NCBI GenBank assembly: GCA_965278945.1
Contig: OZ257128.1
Location: 2,542,001 to 2,606,000 of the forward strand
Direction of reading: 5' to 3'
Length of the DNA: 64,000 nt
Source of the DNA: UBA10649 sp965278945
Lineage (GTDB): Bacteria; Actinomycetota; Actinomycetes; S36-B12
Position 1 is the stretch's first letter. Every line of letters begins with the position of its first letter. Shown one piece after another: positions 1-7,615 of this stretch. The notes under the pieces are model-generated. The model saw nothing but the letters and a program-made list of their open reading frames with translations. It did no database searches and was not told where the DNA came from. The translations under genes were made by a program, and so were the position numbers.

Positions 1-1236
1 CTCATCGGACTTGACGCGAACCGCGTCGCCATCCGCGATGAGCATCTCCGGCGCCCCGAGCAGCCACGTGCCGTGACCGTCGAAGGTCGCGGACGACCAC
101 TTGCGAGCGCTGGAGAACGGGACCGAGCCAGTCACCGCCCAGTTCGGCGAGGGATAGGTCGCGGCGATCGCCTCGAGAGTGGGATTCGGATTGGACTCGC
201 TGGCACCCATGGCACCGAGGACAAGGCCGAGCTGGTCGGTGTCGAGGTGCGCCGAGCCGACCGCGACGACCTCCCGGACCTGCATGCCCGGCGACGTCAG
301 GGTGCCCGTCTTATCGACGCAGATCGTGTCGACGCGGGCGAGCACCTCGACGGCGGGCATGTCCTGGACGAGCACGCGCTTGCGGGCCAGGCGGATGACC
401 GAGATCGCCATCGCGATGCTGGTCAGTAGGACCAGGCCCTCGGGCACCATCGTCACGACTCCGGCGATCGTGCCCCGCATCGCTTCGTTGAACGGGAGAT
501 CAGCACGAACCAGTTGCGACCACAGCAGGAGGACGCCAACAGGAATCAGGAGGAACGACACGACGCGAATAAAGCTGTTGATCGCGTCGCGCAGCTCGGA
601 GTTGGTCAGGTGGAACTTCTTGGCCTGCTCGGTCAGTCCCGCCGCGAACGAGTCCTTTCCGACGCGGGTCGCCTGGTAAAGCCCCGAGCCGGCCACGACG
701 AACGAGCCCGACATTCCCCCATCGCCTTCGGCCTTGTCGACGGGATCCGCCTCACCGGTGAGCAGGCTCTCGTCAATCTCGAGTCCGTCGGCGCGGACGA
801 TGACCCCGTCGACGACGAGCTGATCGCCAGTCCGTAGGACGACGATGTCGTCAAGGACCACATCTCCAGGGCTGATCTCGACGTCGACGCCGTCTCGACG
901 CACCACCGGCTTGGCCTCGCCGATGACGGCGAGCTTGGCGAGAGTGCGCGACGCGCGCCACTCTTGGATGATTCCGATGCCGGTGTTCGCGACGATGACG
1001 AAGCCGAACAGCGAGTCCTGGATCGGCGCGACCAGCAGCATCATCACCCACAGGGTGCCGATGAGCCCGTTGAACCAGGTGAAGGTGTTGGCGCGGAAGA
1101 TGTCGCCGAGGCTTCGACTGTGCGCGTTGGGTGCGGTGTTCGCCTCGCCACGTGCGACTCGTTCCGCGACCTCCGCCTGGGTAAGGCCGGTGACTGGATC
1201 GGTAGCGTCCTTGACGACCGAGGGGGCTTGGCTCAT
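1..1236 (-). CDS. ctpE: CtpE-like HAD-type P-type cation ATPase, N-terminal 412 residues (cut by window edge)
   Basis: This is an ATP-driven cation pump of the plasma membrane, and the coding frame is open to the left edge. Reading down from the ATG at 1236 I see an N-terminal cytoplasmic segment and membrane segments around FNGLIGTLWVMMLLVAPI. The actuator domain carries the DESLLTGEADP motif. Further membrane helices with MVPEGLVLLTS follow, then the phosphorylation loop CVDKTGTLTS, whose Asp accepts the phosphate. The nucleotide-binding domain continues off the edge. Overall wording (SGSFVV, VMVPEG-type helix, KTGTLT) is closest to mycobacterial CtpE, which is known as a calcium transporter; the substrate here is inferred. 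The ATG overlaps the TGA of the upstream ppx gene (ATGA at 1233-1236), so the two are probably translationally coupled. Confidence 0.9.
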   Translation of the reverse strand, partial: MSQAPSVVKDATDPVTGLTQAEVAERVARGEANTAPNAHSRSLGDIFRANTFTWFNGLIGTLWVMMLLVAPIQDSLFGFVIVANTGIGIIQEWRASRTLAKLAVIGEAKPVVRRDGVDVEISPGDVVLDDIVVLRTGDQLVVDGVIVRADGLEIDESLLTGEADPVDKAEGDGGMSGSFVVAGSGLYQATRVGKDSFAAGLTEQAKKFHLTNSELRDAINSFIRVVSFLLIPVGVLLLWSQLVRADLPFNEAMRGTIAGVVTMVPEGLVLLTSIAMAISVIRLARKRVLVQDMPAVEVLARVDTICVDKTGTLTSPGMQVREVVAVGSAHLDTDQLGLVLGAMGASESNPNPTLEAIAATYPSPNWAVTGSVPFSSARKWSSATFDGHGTWLLGAPEMLIADGDAVRVKSDE

Positions 1237-2162
1237 CGCAGGAGTCCGTCCAGTCGTCGAAGGATGATGCCCTCGCGCAGCGCCCACGGGCAGATGACGA
1301 GCTCGTCGATCTCCAGCAGTTCCATCGCGGCCTCCGCGACGACCGCCCCCGCGACCATCTGCACGGAGCGCCCCTCGGACACACCGGGGATCTTGCTGCG
1401 CTGCGCGGTGGTCATCGACGCCAGCCGCGGCACGATCTCGTGAAGGTCGCTCAGCCGCAGGACGCGTCGGAGGTGATCGCCCTCGCTTGACGGCGCTGCG
1501 CCCGCGATGCGAGCAAGCTGCTTGAACGTCTTCGACGTTGCTACGGCCAGCCGCGGCTCGCCCATCCTGCGCAGGCGGCCGGCGACCTCGGCGATGGAGG
1601 CCCTCGCATAGCGTCGGGCCTCGCGAACGGATTCGGGGCTCGGCGGGTCGCCGAGGAGGAAGTCGCGGGTCAGCCGCCCGGCACCGAGCGGGACCGACAC
1701 GGCAACGTCGGGCTCCTCGTCAGTCCCCGACGCCAGTTCGAGCGATCCGCCGCCGATATCCAGGCAGAGGATGCGTCCACTCGACCACCCGAACCAGCGA
1801 CGAACGGCGAGGAAGGTCATCCGTGCCTCGTCTTCACCTGAAAGCACCTCTATTTCGAGGCCCGTCTCGGCGTGGACAGTCTTGAGTACCTGCTCGCCAT
1901 TGGTCGCCTCGCGAATCGCCGACGTCGCGAACGCCATGACCTCGGTTGCGCCCTTGTCCTCGGCCAGTCTCATGCCGCGGGTGACGAAGTCCACCAGTTG
2001 CCCGACGGCCGAATCATCGACGCCACCGTCGGCATTCAGGTGCTCGGACAGCCGCAGCGGCATGTTCAGCTTCGACGCGGGGATCGGCGCGGCTCCGTAG
2101 TGCGCATCGACCAAGAGCAGATGGACGGTGTTGGATCCGAGGTCGAGAACTCCAAGGCGCAC
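1233..2162 (-). CDS. ppx: Ppx/GppA-family exopolyphosphatase or pppGpp phosphatase
   Basis: Cytosolic phosphatase of 309 residues in the ASKHA (actin-like) fold that degrades polyphosphate or pppGpp. The start (GTG at 2162) gives MRLGVLDLGSNTVHLLLVD, the phosphate-1 motif. ATSAIREATNG and the second phosphate loop DIGGGSLELASG follow in order. The length fits the short actinobacterial Ppx type, which lacks the extra C-terminal HD-like domain of the E. coli enzyme. It is the first gene of a minus-strand pair with the CtpE-like ATPase and is divergent from the Cys-rich protein at 2214. Whether polyphosphate or (p)ppGpp is preferred cannot be read from the sequence. Confidence 0.92.
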   Translation of the reverse strand: MRLGVLDLGSNTVHLLLVDAHYGAAPIPASKLNMPLRLSEHLNADGGVDDSAVGQLVDFVTRGMRLAEDKGATEVMAFATSAIREATNGEQVLKTVHAETGLEIEVLSGEDEARMTFLAVRRWFGWSSGRILCLDIGGGSLELASGTDEEPDVAVSVPLGAGRLTRDFLLGDPPSPESVREARRYARASIAEVAGRLRRMGEPRLAVATSKTFKQLARIAGAAPSSEGDHLRRVLRLSDLHEIVPRLASMTTAQRSKIPGVSEGRSVQMVAGAVVAEAAMELLEIDELVICPWALREGIILRRLDGLLR

Positions 2163-2213
2163 GTCACGAAACTACCGCGTTGTCGCGTCACTGCGACCAC
2201 GTAGGGTGTGGCC

Positions 2214-2972
2214 ATGCCTGAGGTGCCACTCGACTTCCCGCGTCAGTGGGTCGAGTTCGTGGATCCCGCAGACTCCACGAACCTCATCAAGGCCGACCTC
2301 ACCTGGCTCACCTCACGCTGGACCTGCATCTTCGGCCGCGGTTGCCAAGGCATCGATGCGAGCAGTCCGGACGCTGGCTGCTGCGTCCATGGCGCCCACT
2401 TCTCGGAGAAGAAGGACCGCAAGCGGGTCGCGAAATGGGTCGAGAAGCTCACGCCCGAGACCTGGCAGCACTACAAGGTCGGGCAGAAGAAGGGCTGGGT
2501 CGTCGAGGAGGACGGAGGGGAGAAGACGCGCGTCACCCAGGGAGCCTGCATCTTCCACAACGAGAAGGGCTTCGAGGGCGGATACGGCTGCGCGCTTCAT
2601 CACCTCGCGACGACCGAGGGCGTCTCCTACATCGAGACCAAGCCCGAGGTCTGCTGGCAGCTGCCGCTGCGTCGCTCCTACGACAATCGCTCGTACGAGG
2701 ACGGCACGGAGAAGACGGTCGTCGTCCTGGCCGAGTACGAGCGCCGCGACTGGGGAGCCGGCGGCCACGACTTCCAGTGGTACTGCACGGCCAACACCGA
2801 GGCCCATATCGGCACCGAGCCCGTGTTCGTATCGAATGCCGACGAGATCGTCGCGCTCATCGGCCAGCCCGCCTACGACGAACTGGCGCGGCTGTGTCGC
2901 GCTCGAGACCTGCTCCTCCAGCAGAAGCGCTTCGATCTCGGGCTCACCCCTCACCCCGCCGACCCGAAGTAG
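2214..2972 (+). CDS. conserved actinobacterial Cys-rich protein upstream of radA
   Basis: A 252-residue soluble protein of unknown function. It has a cysteine/histidine cluster near the N-terminus (C38, C44, C56, C57, H59, H62, in CIFGRGC...GCCVHGAHF). More occur later (CIFHNEKGFEGGYGC with two His after it, and KPEVCWQLPLRR). The pattern suggests bound zinc or an iron-sulfur cluster, as in YkgJ/DUF3109-type proteins, but the assignment is only a resemblance. I chose ATG 2214 because GTAGGG lies eight bases upstream; an in-frame GTG at 2208 is possible. It sits five bases before radA, so the two are probably cotranscribed. Confidence 0.7.
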   Translation: MPEVPLDFPRQWVEFVDPADSTNLIKADLTWLTSRWTCIFGRGCQGIDASSPDAGCCVHGAHFSEKKDRKRVAKWVEKLTPETWQHYKVGQKKGWVVEEDGGEKTRVTQGACIFHNEKGFEGGYGCALHHLATTEGVSYIETKPEVCWQLPLRRSYDNRSYEDGTEKTVVVLAEYERRDWGAGGHDFQWYCTANTEAHIGTEPVFVSNADEIVALIGQPAYDELARLCRARDLLLQQKRFDLGLTPHPADPK

Positions 2973-2977
2973 CGGCC

Positions 2978-4360
2978 ATGGCGAAGGTTCAGGTCGCGCC
3001 ATACCGGTGCACCGACTGCGGCTGGACGACCGCGAAGTGGGTCGGGCGATGCGGGGAGTGCCAGGCGTGGGGCACCGTCGAGGAGGTCGGCGCGGTTCGC
3101 GCGCGCACCACTGCCGTCGTTGCCACTCGCAGCCCTGCCCTGCCGATCGGCAGCGTCGACATCGCCGCCGCGCATGCGATCCCGACCGGCACTCCCGAGC
3201 TCGACCGCGTGCTCGGTGGTGGCTTCGTGCCGGGCGCGGTGCTACTTCTTGCCGGGGAGCCGGGCGTCGGGAAGTCCACTCTGCTCCTCGACACGGCCGC
3301 GACCTGGGCCCGCTCGGGCCGTCGGGCGCTGTACGTCACCGGTGAGGAGTCCGCCGCCCAGGTGCGGCTGCGCGCCGAGCGCATCGAGGCGATCGCCGAC
3401 GAGCTGTACCTGTGCGCTGAGACCGACCTCGGCAGCGTCCTCGGGCAGGTCGACGCCACGGTGCCGACCCTCCTGATCCTCGACTCGGTGCAGACCATCA
3501 GCAGCGCCGAGGTCGACGGCGCAGCGGGTGGAGTCACGCAGGTGAAGGAGGTCGCCGCGTCCCTCATCGCGCTGGCGAAGTCACGCGACATCGTCGTCGT
3601 CCTCGTGGGCCACGTCACCAAGGACGGGTCGGTTGCCGGGCCCCGCGCCCTCGAGCACCTCGTCGATGTCGTCCTGCACTTCGAGGGTGATCGCCAAGGG
3701 CCGCTGCGGCTCGTGCGCGCGGTCAAGAACCGATTCGGTCCCGCCGACGAGATCGGCTGCTTCGAGCTCGTCGACGACGGCATCATCGGCCTGGCCGACC
3801 CGAGCGGACTGTTCCTCGGCGACCGGCGCAATCCCGCGCCCGGCACGTGCGTCACCGTGACGATCGAAGGTCGACGCCCGCTCGTCGCCGAAGTGCAGGC
3901 CCTCATCGCGCCGACGAACTCACCTCAGCCGCGTCGCGTCACGAGCGGCCTTGACTCCTCGCGCATCGCGATGATGCTCGGCGTGCTCGAGCGGCGTGCC
4001 GGAGTGAAGCTCGCCACTGCGGACTGCTTCGTCGCCACCGTCGGCGGCGTTCGCCTGGCCGAGCCCGCTACCGACATGGCCGTCGCGCTGGCGATCGCGA
4101 GCAGCGCATCGGACCGCGCGCTTCCTGCCGGACTCGTCGCTTTCGGCGAGATCGGACTGGCGGGCGACGTGCGACCGATCGGCTCCCTGGACCGCCGCCT
4201 GGCGGAGGCTCATCGCCTGGGCTTCACCGAGGCGATCGTGCCCGAGCGCGCCCTTCGCGCCCGCACTCCAGCGGGAGGCCCACCGGCCGGCATGCGGATC
4301 CACGAGGTCGGCTCGATCCACGAGGCGATCGCCACCGCCCAGCGACTGTCGACCTCATGA
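2978..4360 (+). CDS. radA: DNA repair protein RadA
   Basis: RecA-like ATPase that processes recombination intermediates by branch migration. The 460-residue product has the complete domain order: a C4 zinc finger (C11, C14, C25, C28), Walker A GEPGVGKS at 93-100, Walker B around LLILDSVQT, the RadA signature KNRFG at 250-254, and a C-terminal Lon-protease-like domain with no sign of decay. The ATG at 2978 starts directly at the zinc finger. The gene overlaps disA by four bases (ATGA at 4357-4360). RadA-DisA pairing is widespread in Gram-positives, and RadA is known to act on and influence DisA. Confidence 0.97.
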   Translation: MAKVQVAPYRCTDCGWTTAKWVGRCGECQAWGTVEEVGAVRARTTAVVATRSPALPIGSVDIAAAHAIPTGTPELDRVLGGGFVPGAVLLLAGEPGVGKSTLLLDTAATWARSGRRALYVTGEESAAQVRLRAERIEAIADELYLCAETDLGSVLGQVDATVPTLLILDSVQTISSAEVDGAAGGVTQVKEVAASLIALAKSRDIVVVLVGHVTKDGSVAGPRALEHLVDVVLHFEGDRQGPLRLVRAVKNRFGPADEIGCFELVDDGIIGLADPSGLFLGDRRNPAPGTCVTVTIEGRRPLVAEVQALIAPTNSPQPRRVTSGLDSSRIAMMLGVLERRAGVKLATADCFVATVGGVRLAEPATDMAVALAIASSASDRALPAGLVAFGEIGLAGDVRPIGSLDRRLAEAHRLGFTEAIVPERALRARTPAGGPPAGMRIHEVGSIHEAIATAQRLSTS

Positions 4361-5445
4361 GCACCGAATCCGACTTCGACGTCCGCATCCGCGAGGTGCT
4401 CGCGATGGTCGCGCCGGGGACGGCCCTGCGCGACGGTCTTGAGCGCATCCTGCGCGGACGCACCGGTGCACTGATCGTGCTCGGCTGGGATCGCTCGGTT
4501 GAGCAGGTCGCCAACGGCGGCTTCGCGCTCAACGTCGAGTTCTCCGCGACGCGGCTTCGCGAGCTGTCGAAGATGGACGGCGCGATCATCCTCGACGGGA
4601 CGGCGCACACGATCACGTGGGCAGCGGTGCAACTGATGCCCGATCCGAACCTGCCCACCGAGGAGACCGGCACCCGTCATCGCACGGCCGACCGGGTGTC
4701 TCGTCAGACCGGGCATCCGGTGATCAGCGTCAGCAAGTCGATGAACACGGTCGCGCTGTACGTCGACGGCCGCCGGCACGTGCTCGAGGACTCTGCCGAG
4801 ATCCTGTCCCGCGCCAACCAGGGTCTGGCCACCCTCGAGCGATACAAGTCCAGGCTCGACGAGGTCAACGGGACTCTCTCGGCCCTCGAGATCGAGAACT
4901 TCGTCACCGTCCGCGATGTCTGCGTCGTGGCCCAGCGCGTCGAGATGGTCCGTCGCATCCACCGCGAGGTGGCGTACTACGTGATCGAGCTGGGCACCGA
5001 AGGCAGACTGCTGACCCTCCAGCTGAACGACCTCGTCTCCGGCATTGACAAGGACCGAACGCTCCTGGTGCGCGACTACCTCGTCGGGTCGCGCAACCGC
5101 CGCCGCAAGGGCGTCGAGACCGCTCTCGAGGATCTCGACCGACTCACGGAGATCGACCTGATCGACCTGACGAAGGTCGGTGGTGCCTTCGGGTTCGGCG
5201 AGTCGGCCGACGCGCTCGAGCAGCCGGCGATGCCGCGCGGATTCCGCCTGCTGAGCCGGGTGCCGCGGCTGCCCGAGGTGATCACCGATCGCATCGTCGA
5301 CCACTTCGGCGGACTGCAGAAGCTGCTTGCCGCGACCACCGAGGATCTCCAGCAGGTCGAGGGTGTCGGCGAGGCGCGGGCGCGCTCGGTCCGCGACGGC
5401 GTCTCCCGCCTTGCTGAGGCCAGCATCCTCGACCGCTTCGTCTAA
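4357..5445 (+). CDS. disA: DNA integrity scanning diadenylate cyclase DisA
   Basis: Makes cyclic di-AMP from two ATP and binds branched DNA through its C-terminal part. The 362 residues show the diadenylate cyclase domain with DGA (D74-A76) and RHR (107-109), both catalytic. A helical spine follows, then C-terminal helix-hairpin-helix repeats (LLAATTEDLQQVEGVGEARA). No key residue is missing. It overlaps radA by ATGA and ends directly against a long palindromic element that may serve as its terminator. Confidence 0.97.
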   Translation: MSTESDFDVRIREVLAMVAPGTALRDGLERILRGRTGALIVLGWDRSVEQVANGGFALNVEFSATRLRELSKMDGAIILDGTAHTITWAAVQLMPDPNLPTEETGTRHRTADRVSRQTGHPVISVSKSMNTVALYVDGRRHVLEDSAEILSRANQGLATLERYKSRLDEVNGTLSALEIENFVTVRDVCVVAQRVEMVRRIHREVAYYVIELGTEGRLLTLQLNDLVSGIDKDRTLLVRDYLVGSRNRRRKGVETALEDLDRLTEIDLIDLTKVGGAFGFGESADALEQPAMPRGFRLLSRVPRLPEVITDRIVDHFGGLQKLLAATTEDLQQVEGVGEARARSVRDGVSRLAEASILDRFV

Positions 5446-5516
5446 CCCCCGTCGACCTTGAGGTTGGCGTGGAGAACGTGCGGTGAAACCCACGCCAACC
5501 TCAAGGTCGGCGGGGG
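5446..5516. repeat. family A palindromic element, copy A1
   Basis: Inverted repeat with 27-base arms at 5446-5472 and 5490-5516, core CTTGAGGTTGGCGTGG, separated by a 17-base loop. The arms differ at one place (T at 5452 opposite G), which stays paired as G-U in plus-strand RNA. It starts on the base after the disA stop and ends six bases before the stop of the convergent gene at 5523, so it could end transcription in both directions. Related copies lie at 57361 and 57975. The 17-base loop resembles that of the 57361 copy in reverse orientation (both start GTTTC). Confidence 0.85.
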
Positions 5517-5522
5517 GGTGGC

Positions 5523-6179
5523 CTAGTTCTTGGAGGTCAGGGCGAACGGCGTGCCGTCGCTGATGACCTCGCCATTGCGGCCTTCGAGGTCGTAGCGGCC
5601 GGCCTTCGCCTCGGCGCCCTCACCATCGGGGCAGCCCTTCTGCGACAGTCGCCCATTCCAGGTGATGCTGGACCCGAACGGCTCGTCGGGCTGCATGGTG
5701 ACGACCTTGGACTTGTTGCTCGCGTTGCAGTCGTCGCTGGACCACACGTGGTACCCGCCGGAGGTGATCTCGAGTTCGTTGGCCTTCGGCCCGACGTCGC
5801 GCTTGCACGCGACGGTTCCGGTGTTCGTGATGGTGAGCGTGAGCTTGGGCGTCGAGCCGACCGGGTACGTGGATGCATCGGTCGTAGCCTCGACCTTGAT
5901 CACCGAATCGGGACACTCGACGATCTCAGTCGTCGCAGGGGACTCCGAGGTCTCCGGGCTGCTCGAGGCCTCGGGAGAGCCAGCATCGCTGCTGGCGGAC
6001 GACTGAGTGGAGGGATCCGCGCTGGACGAGTCGGAAGCAGCACCGCCTCCGCCACGCAGGGATCCGACGAGCCACCACAGGCCGATCAGCACGGTCAGCA
6101 CGACCAGAATCACCGCACCGCGGCGAATCCAGTAGACCATCGGCGGCTCGGGGCCGCTGGGGTTAAGGAACGTGCTCAC
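5523..6179 (-). CDS. single-pass membrane protein with Ser-rich linker and secreted beta domain
   Basis: A 218-residue protein of unknown function, positioned like mycobacterial Rv3587c between disA and mutY. It has a short cytoplasmic tail, one membrane helix (AVILVVLTVLIGLWWLVGSL) and a low-complexity Ser/Ala/Pro linker. The extracytoplasmic domain carries four cysteines (ECPDS, ACKRD, DDCNA, KGCPD) and TNTG-type beta strands, as in Ig-like or BsuPI-like domains. The start is GTG at 6179; a longer frame to 6245 would run into the divergent mutY and is unlikely. Its partner or ligand is unknown. Confidence 0.8.
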   Translation of the reverse strand: MSTFLNPSGPEPPMVYWIRRGAVILVVLTVLIGLWWLVGSLRGGGGAASDSSSADPSTQSSASSDAGSPEASSSPETSESPATTEIVECPDSVIKVEATTDASTYPVGSTPKLTLTITNTGTVACKRDVGPKANELEITSGGYHVWSSDDCNASNKSKVVTMQPDEPFGSSITWNGRLSQKGCPDGEGAEAKAGRYDLEGRNGEVISDGTPFALTSKN

Positions 6180-6226
6180 AGGTCCACGGTACCTGCCGCA
6201 GCCAGAACACCTGACAAGATCCCTGT

Positions 6227-7114
6227 GTGGCGAGGCGCGGAGCACGGCGACCCGAGTCGCCCATCGTGCCCGCGTTGATTTCCTGGTACGACGAGCATGA
6301 ACGCGACCTGCCGTGGCGCCACAGCACCCCGTGGGGGGTGCTGGTCAGCGAATTCATGCTCCAGCAGACGCCGGCCGATCGCGTGATTCCGGTCTGGCAT
6401 GCGTGGTTGGGAGCCTGGCCAACACCCGCTGACCTGGCCGCGGCATCGGTGGCAGACGCACTTCGCGCGTGGGGCCGACTCGGATACCCGCGCCGAGCGG
6501 CGCGGCTGCATGCCAGCGCCGTGCTGATCAGCCGTGACTTCGCGGGCGAGGTTCCTTCCGACACTGAATCCCTCCGCAGCCTGCCGGGAGTCGGCGAGTA
6601 CACCGCTGCTGCCGTACAGGCGTTCGCCTTCGGGCGACGGTCCATCGTCCTCGACACGAACGTGCGCCGCGTCCTCGCTCGCACCCTCGACGGCACGGCG
6701 CAGCAACTCGATCACATCACCACTTCCGAGAGAGTTCGGTCCAACGACCTGTGGCCGACCACGGATGCTCGAAGTGCGCGGTGGTCCGCAGCGGTAATGG
6801 AGTTCGGTGCGGTCGTGTGCAAGGCACGATCGCCACTGTGCGAGCGATGCCCGGTGGTCATGCACTGCCTGTGGACCCACGACGGTCGTCCCGCTGCTCC
6901 GCCACGTCGACTCCAGCCGACCTACGAGGGCAGCGATCGCCAGGCTCGGGGCGCCATCATGCACGTCCTCCGATCGGCGAGCGGCAGCGTCACGGCGGCC
7001 GACGTCGCGGCGGCGTGGCCGGACGACGAGCAACGAGGCCGTGCCCTCGACGGGCTCGTTGCCGATGGTCTTGCCGTCCGGCTGCCCGGCGGCCGGGTTC
7101 GCCTGCCGGGCTAG
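6227..7114 (+). CDS. mutY: A/G-specific adenine DNA glycosylase MutY
   Basis: Removes adenine mispaired with 8-oxoguanine. The 295 residues show LPWR, the catalytic Glu (E42 in SEFMLQQT), helix-hairpin-helix LPGVGEYTAAAV, and the catalytic Asp D143 in VLDTNVRR. The four 4Fe-4S cysteines C198, C205, C208 and C214 have the usual 6-2-5 spacing. The C-terminal tail is short and I see no full NUDIX-like recognition domain, as is common in actinobacterial MutY. It starts at GTG 6227 and is divergent from the membrane protein at 6179; the 47-base gap must hold both promoters. Confidence 0.95.
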   Translation: MARRGARRPESPIVPALISWYDEHERDLPWRHSTPWGVLVSEFMLQQTPADRVIPVWHAWLGAWPTPADLAAASVADALRAWGRLGYPRRAARLHASAVLISRDFAGEVPSDTESLRSLPGVGEYTAAAVQAFAFGRRSIVLDTNVRRVLARTLDGTAQQLDHITTSERVRSNDLWPTTDARSARWSAAVMEFGAVVCKARSPLCERCPVVMHCLWTHDGRPAAPPRRLQPTYEGSDRQARGAIMHVLRSASGSVTAADVAAAWPDDEQRGRALDGLVADGLAVRLPGGRVRLPG

Positions 7115-7120
7115 TCGACG

Positions 7121-7594
7121 TCAGTTCGCCGAGGTCTCCCGCGGCAGCGCTTCGCGATCGGTCAGCCGGATGACGGTGCGGGTTCCCAACGGCTCATCGA
7201 GGTAGACGTCAACCCAGCGCAGGTCGCCACCGATGATCGTGACGGGGCAATCGGACCGACGCGAGCGCGTGACGCTGCTCTCGACCTCGATCCGGTTGCT
7301 CCGCTCGAACGAGGTGACCGTCACGTCGTCGTCGCGGCACAGCCCGCTGGGCGGCATCGCGACGGCGACCTGGATGACGTTGTCGGTCGCCGTCGGCCGG
7401 TACTGCACCGGATTGAGCTCGGTGGTCGCCAGCCCCAAGCTGCGAAGGGGGCCGACGCCACCGACAAAGCCAGCGGCGAGTACTAGGACGAGCAACACGG
7501 CGACACCGGCGATCAGCCAGAGGATCCAGCCAGGCCAGCCCTTGCGAGGCCGGTCGAACTCCCGCATGCCGGGGATGAGCGGGCCGTTAGCCAC
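7121..7594 (-). CDS. small membrane-anchored hypothetical protein downstream of clpC
   Basis: A 157-residue protein not assigned to a family. An N-terminal basic and Pro-rich tail precedes one membrane helix (WILWLIAGVAVLLVLVLAAGFVGG). An outside domain of about 100 residues with two cysteines (LCRDDD, SDCPV) and mainly beta character follows. It starts 21 bases after the clpC stop on the same strand and may be cotranscribed. The GTG at 7594 is used here; ATG at 7567 (MREFDRPRKG) is an alternative. It converges on mutY with a six-base gap. Confidence 0.65.
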   Translation of the reverse strand: MANGPLIPGMREFDRPRKGWPGWILWLIAGVAVLLVLVLAAGFVGGVGPLRSLGLATTELNPVQYRPTATDNVIQVAVAMPPSGLCRDDDVTVTSFERSNRIEVESSVTRSRRSDCPVTIIGGDLRWVDVYLDEPLGTRTVIRLTDREALPRETSAN

Positions 7595-7615
7595 CGTTCC
7601 TCACCCTCAACTCGG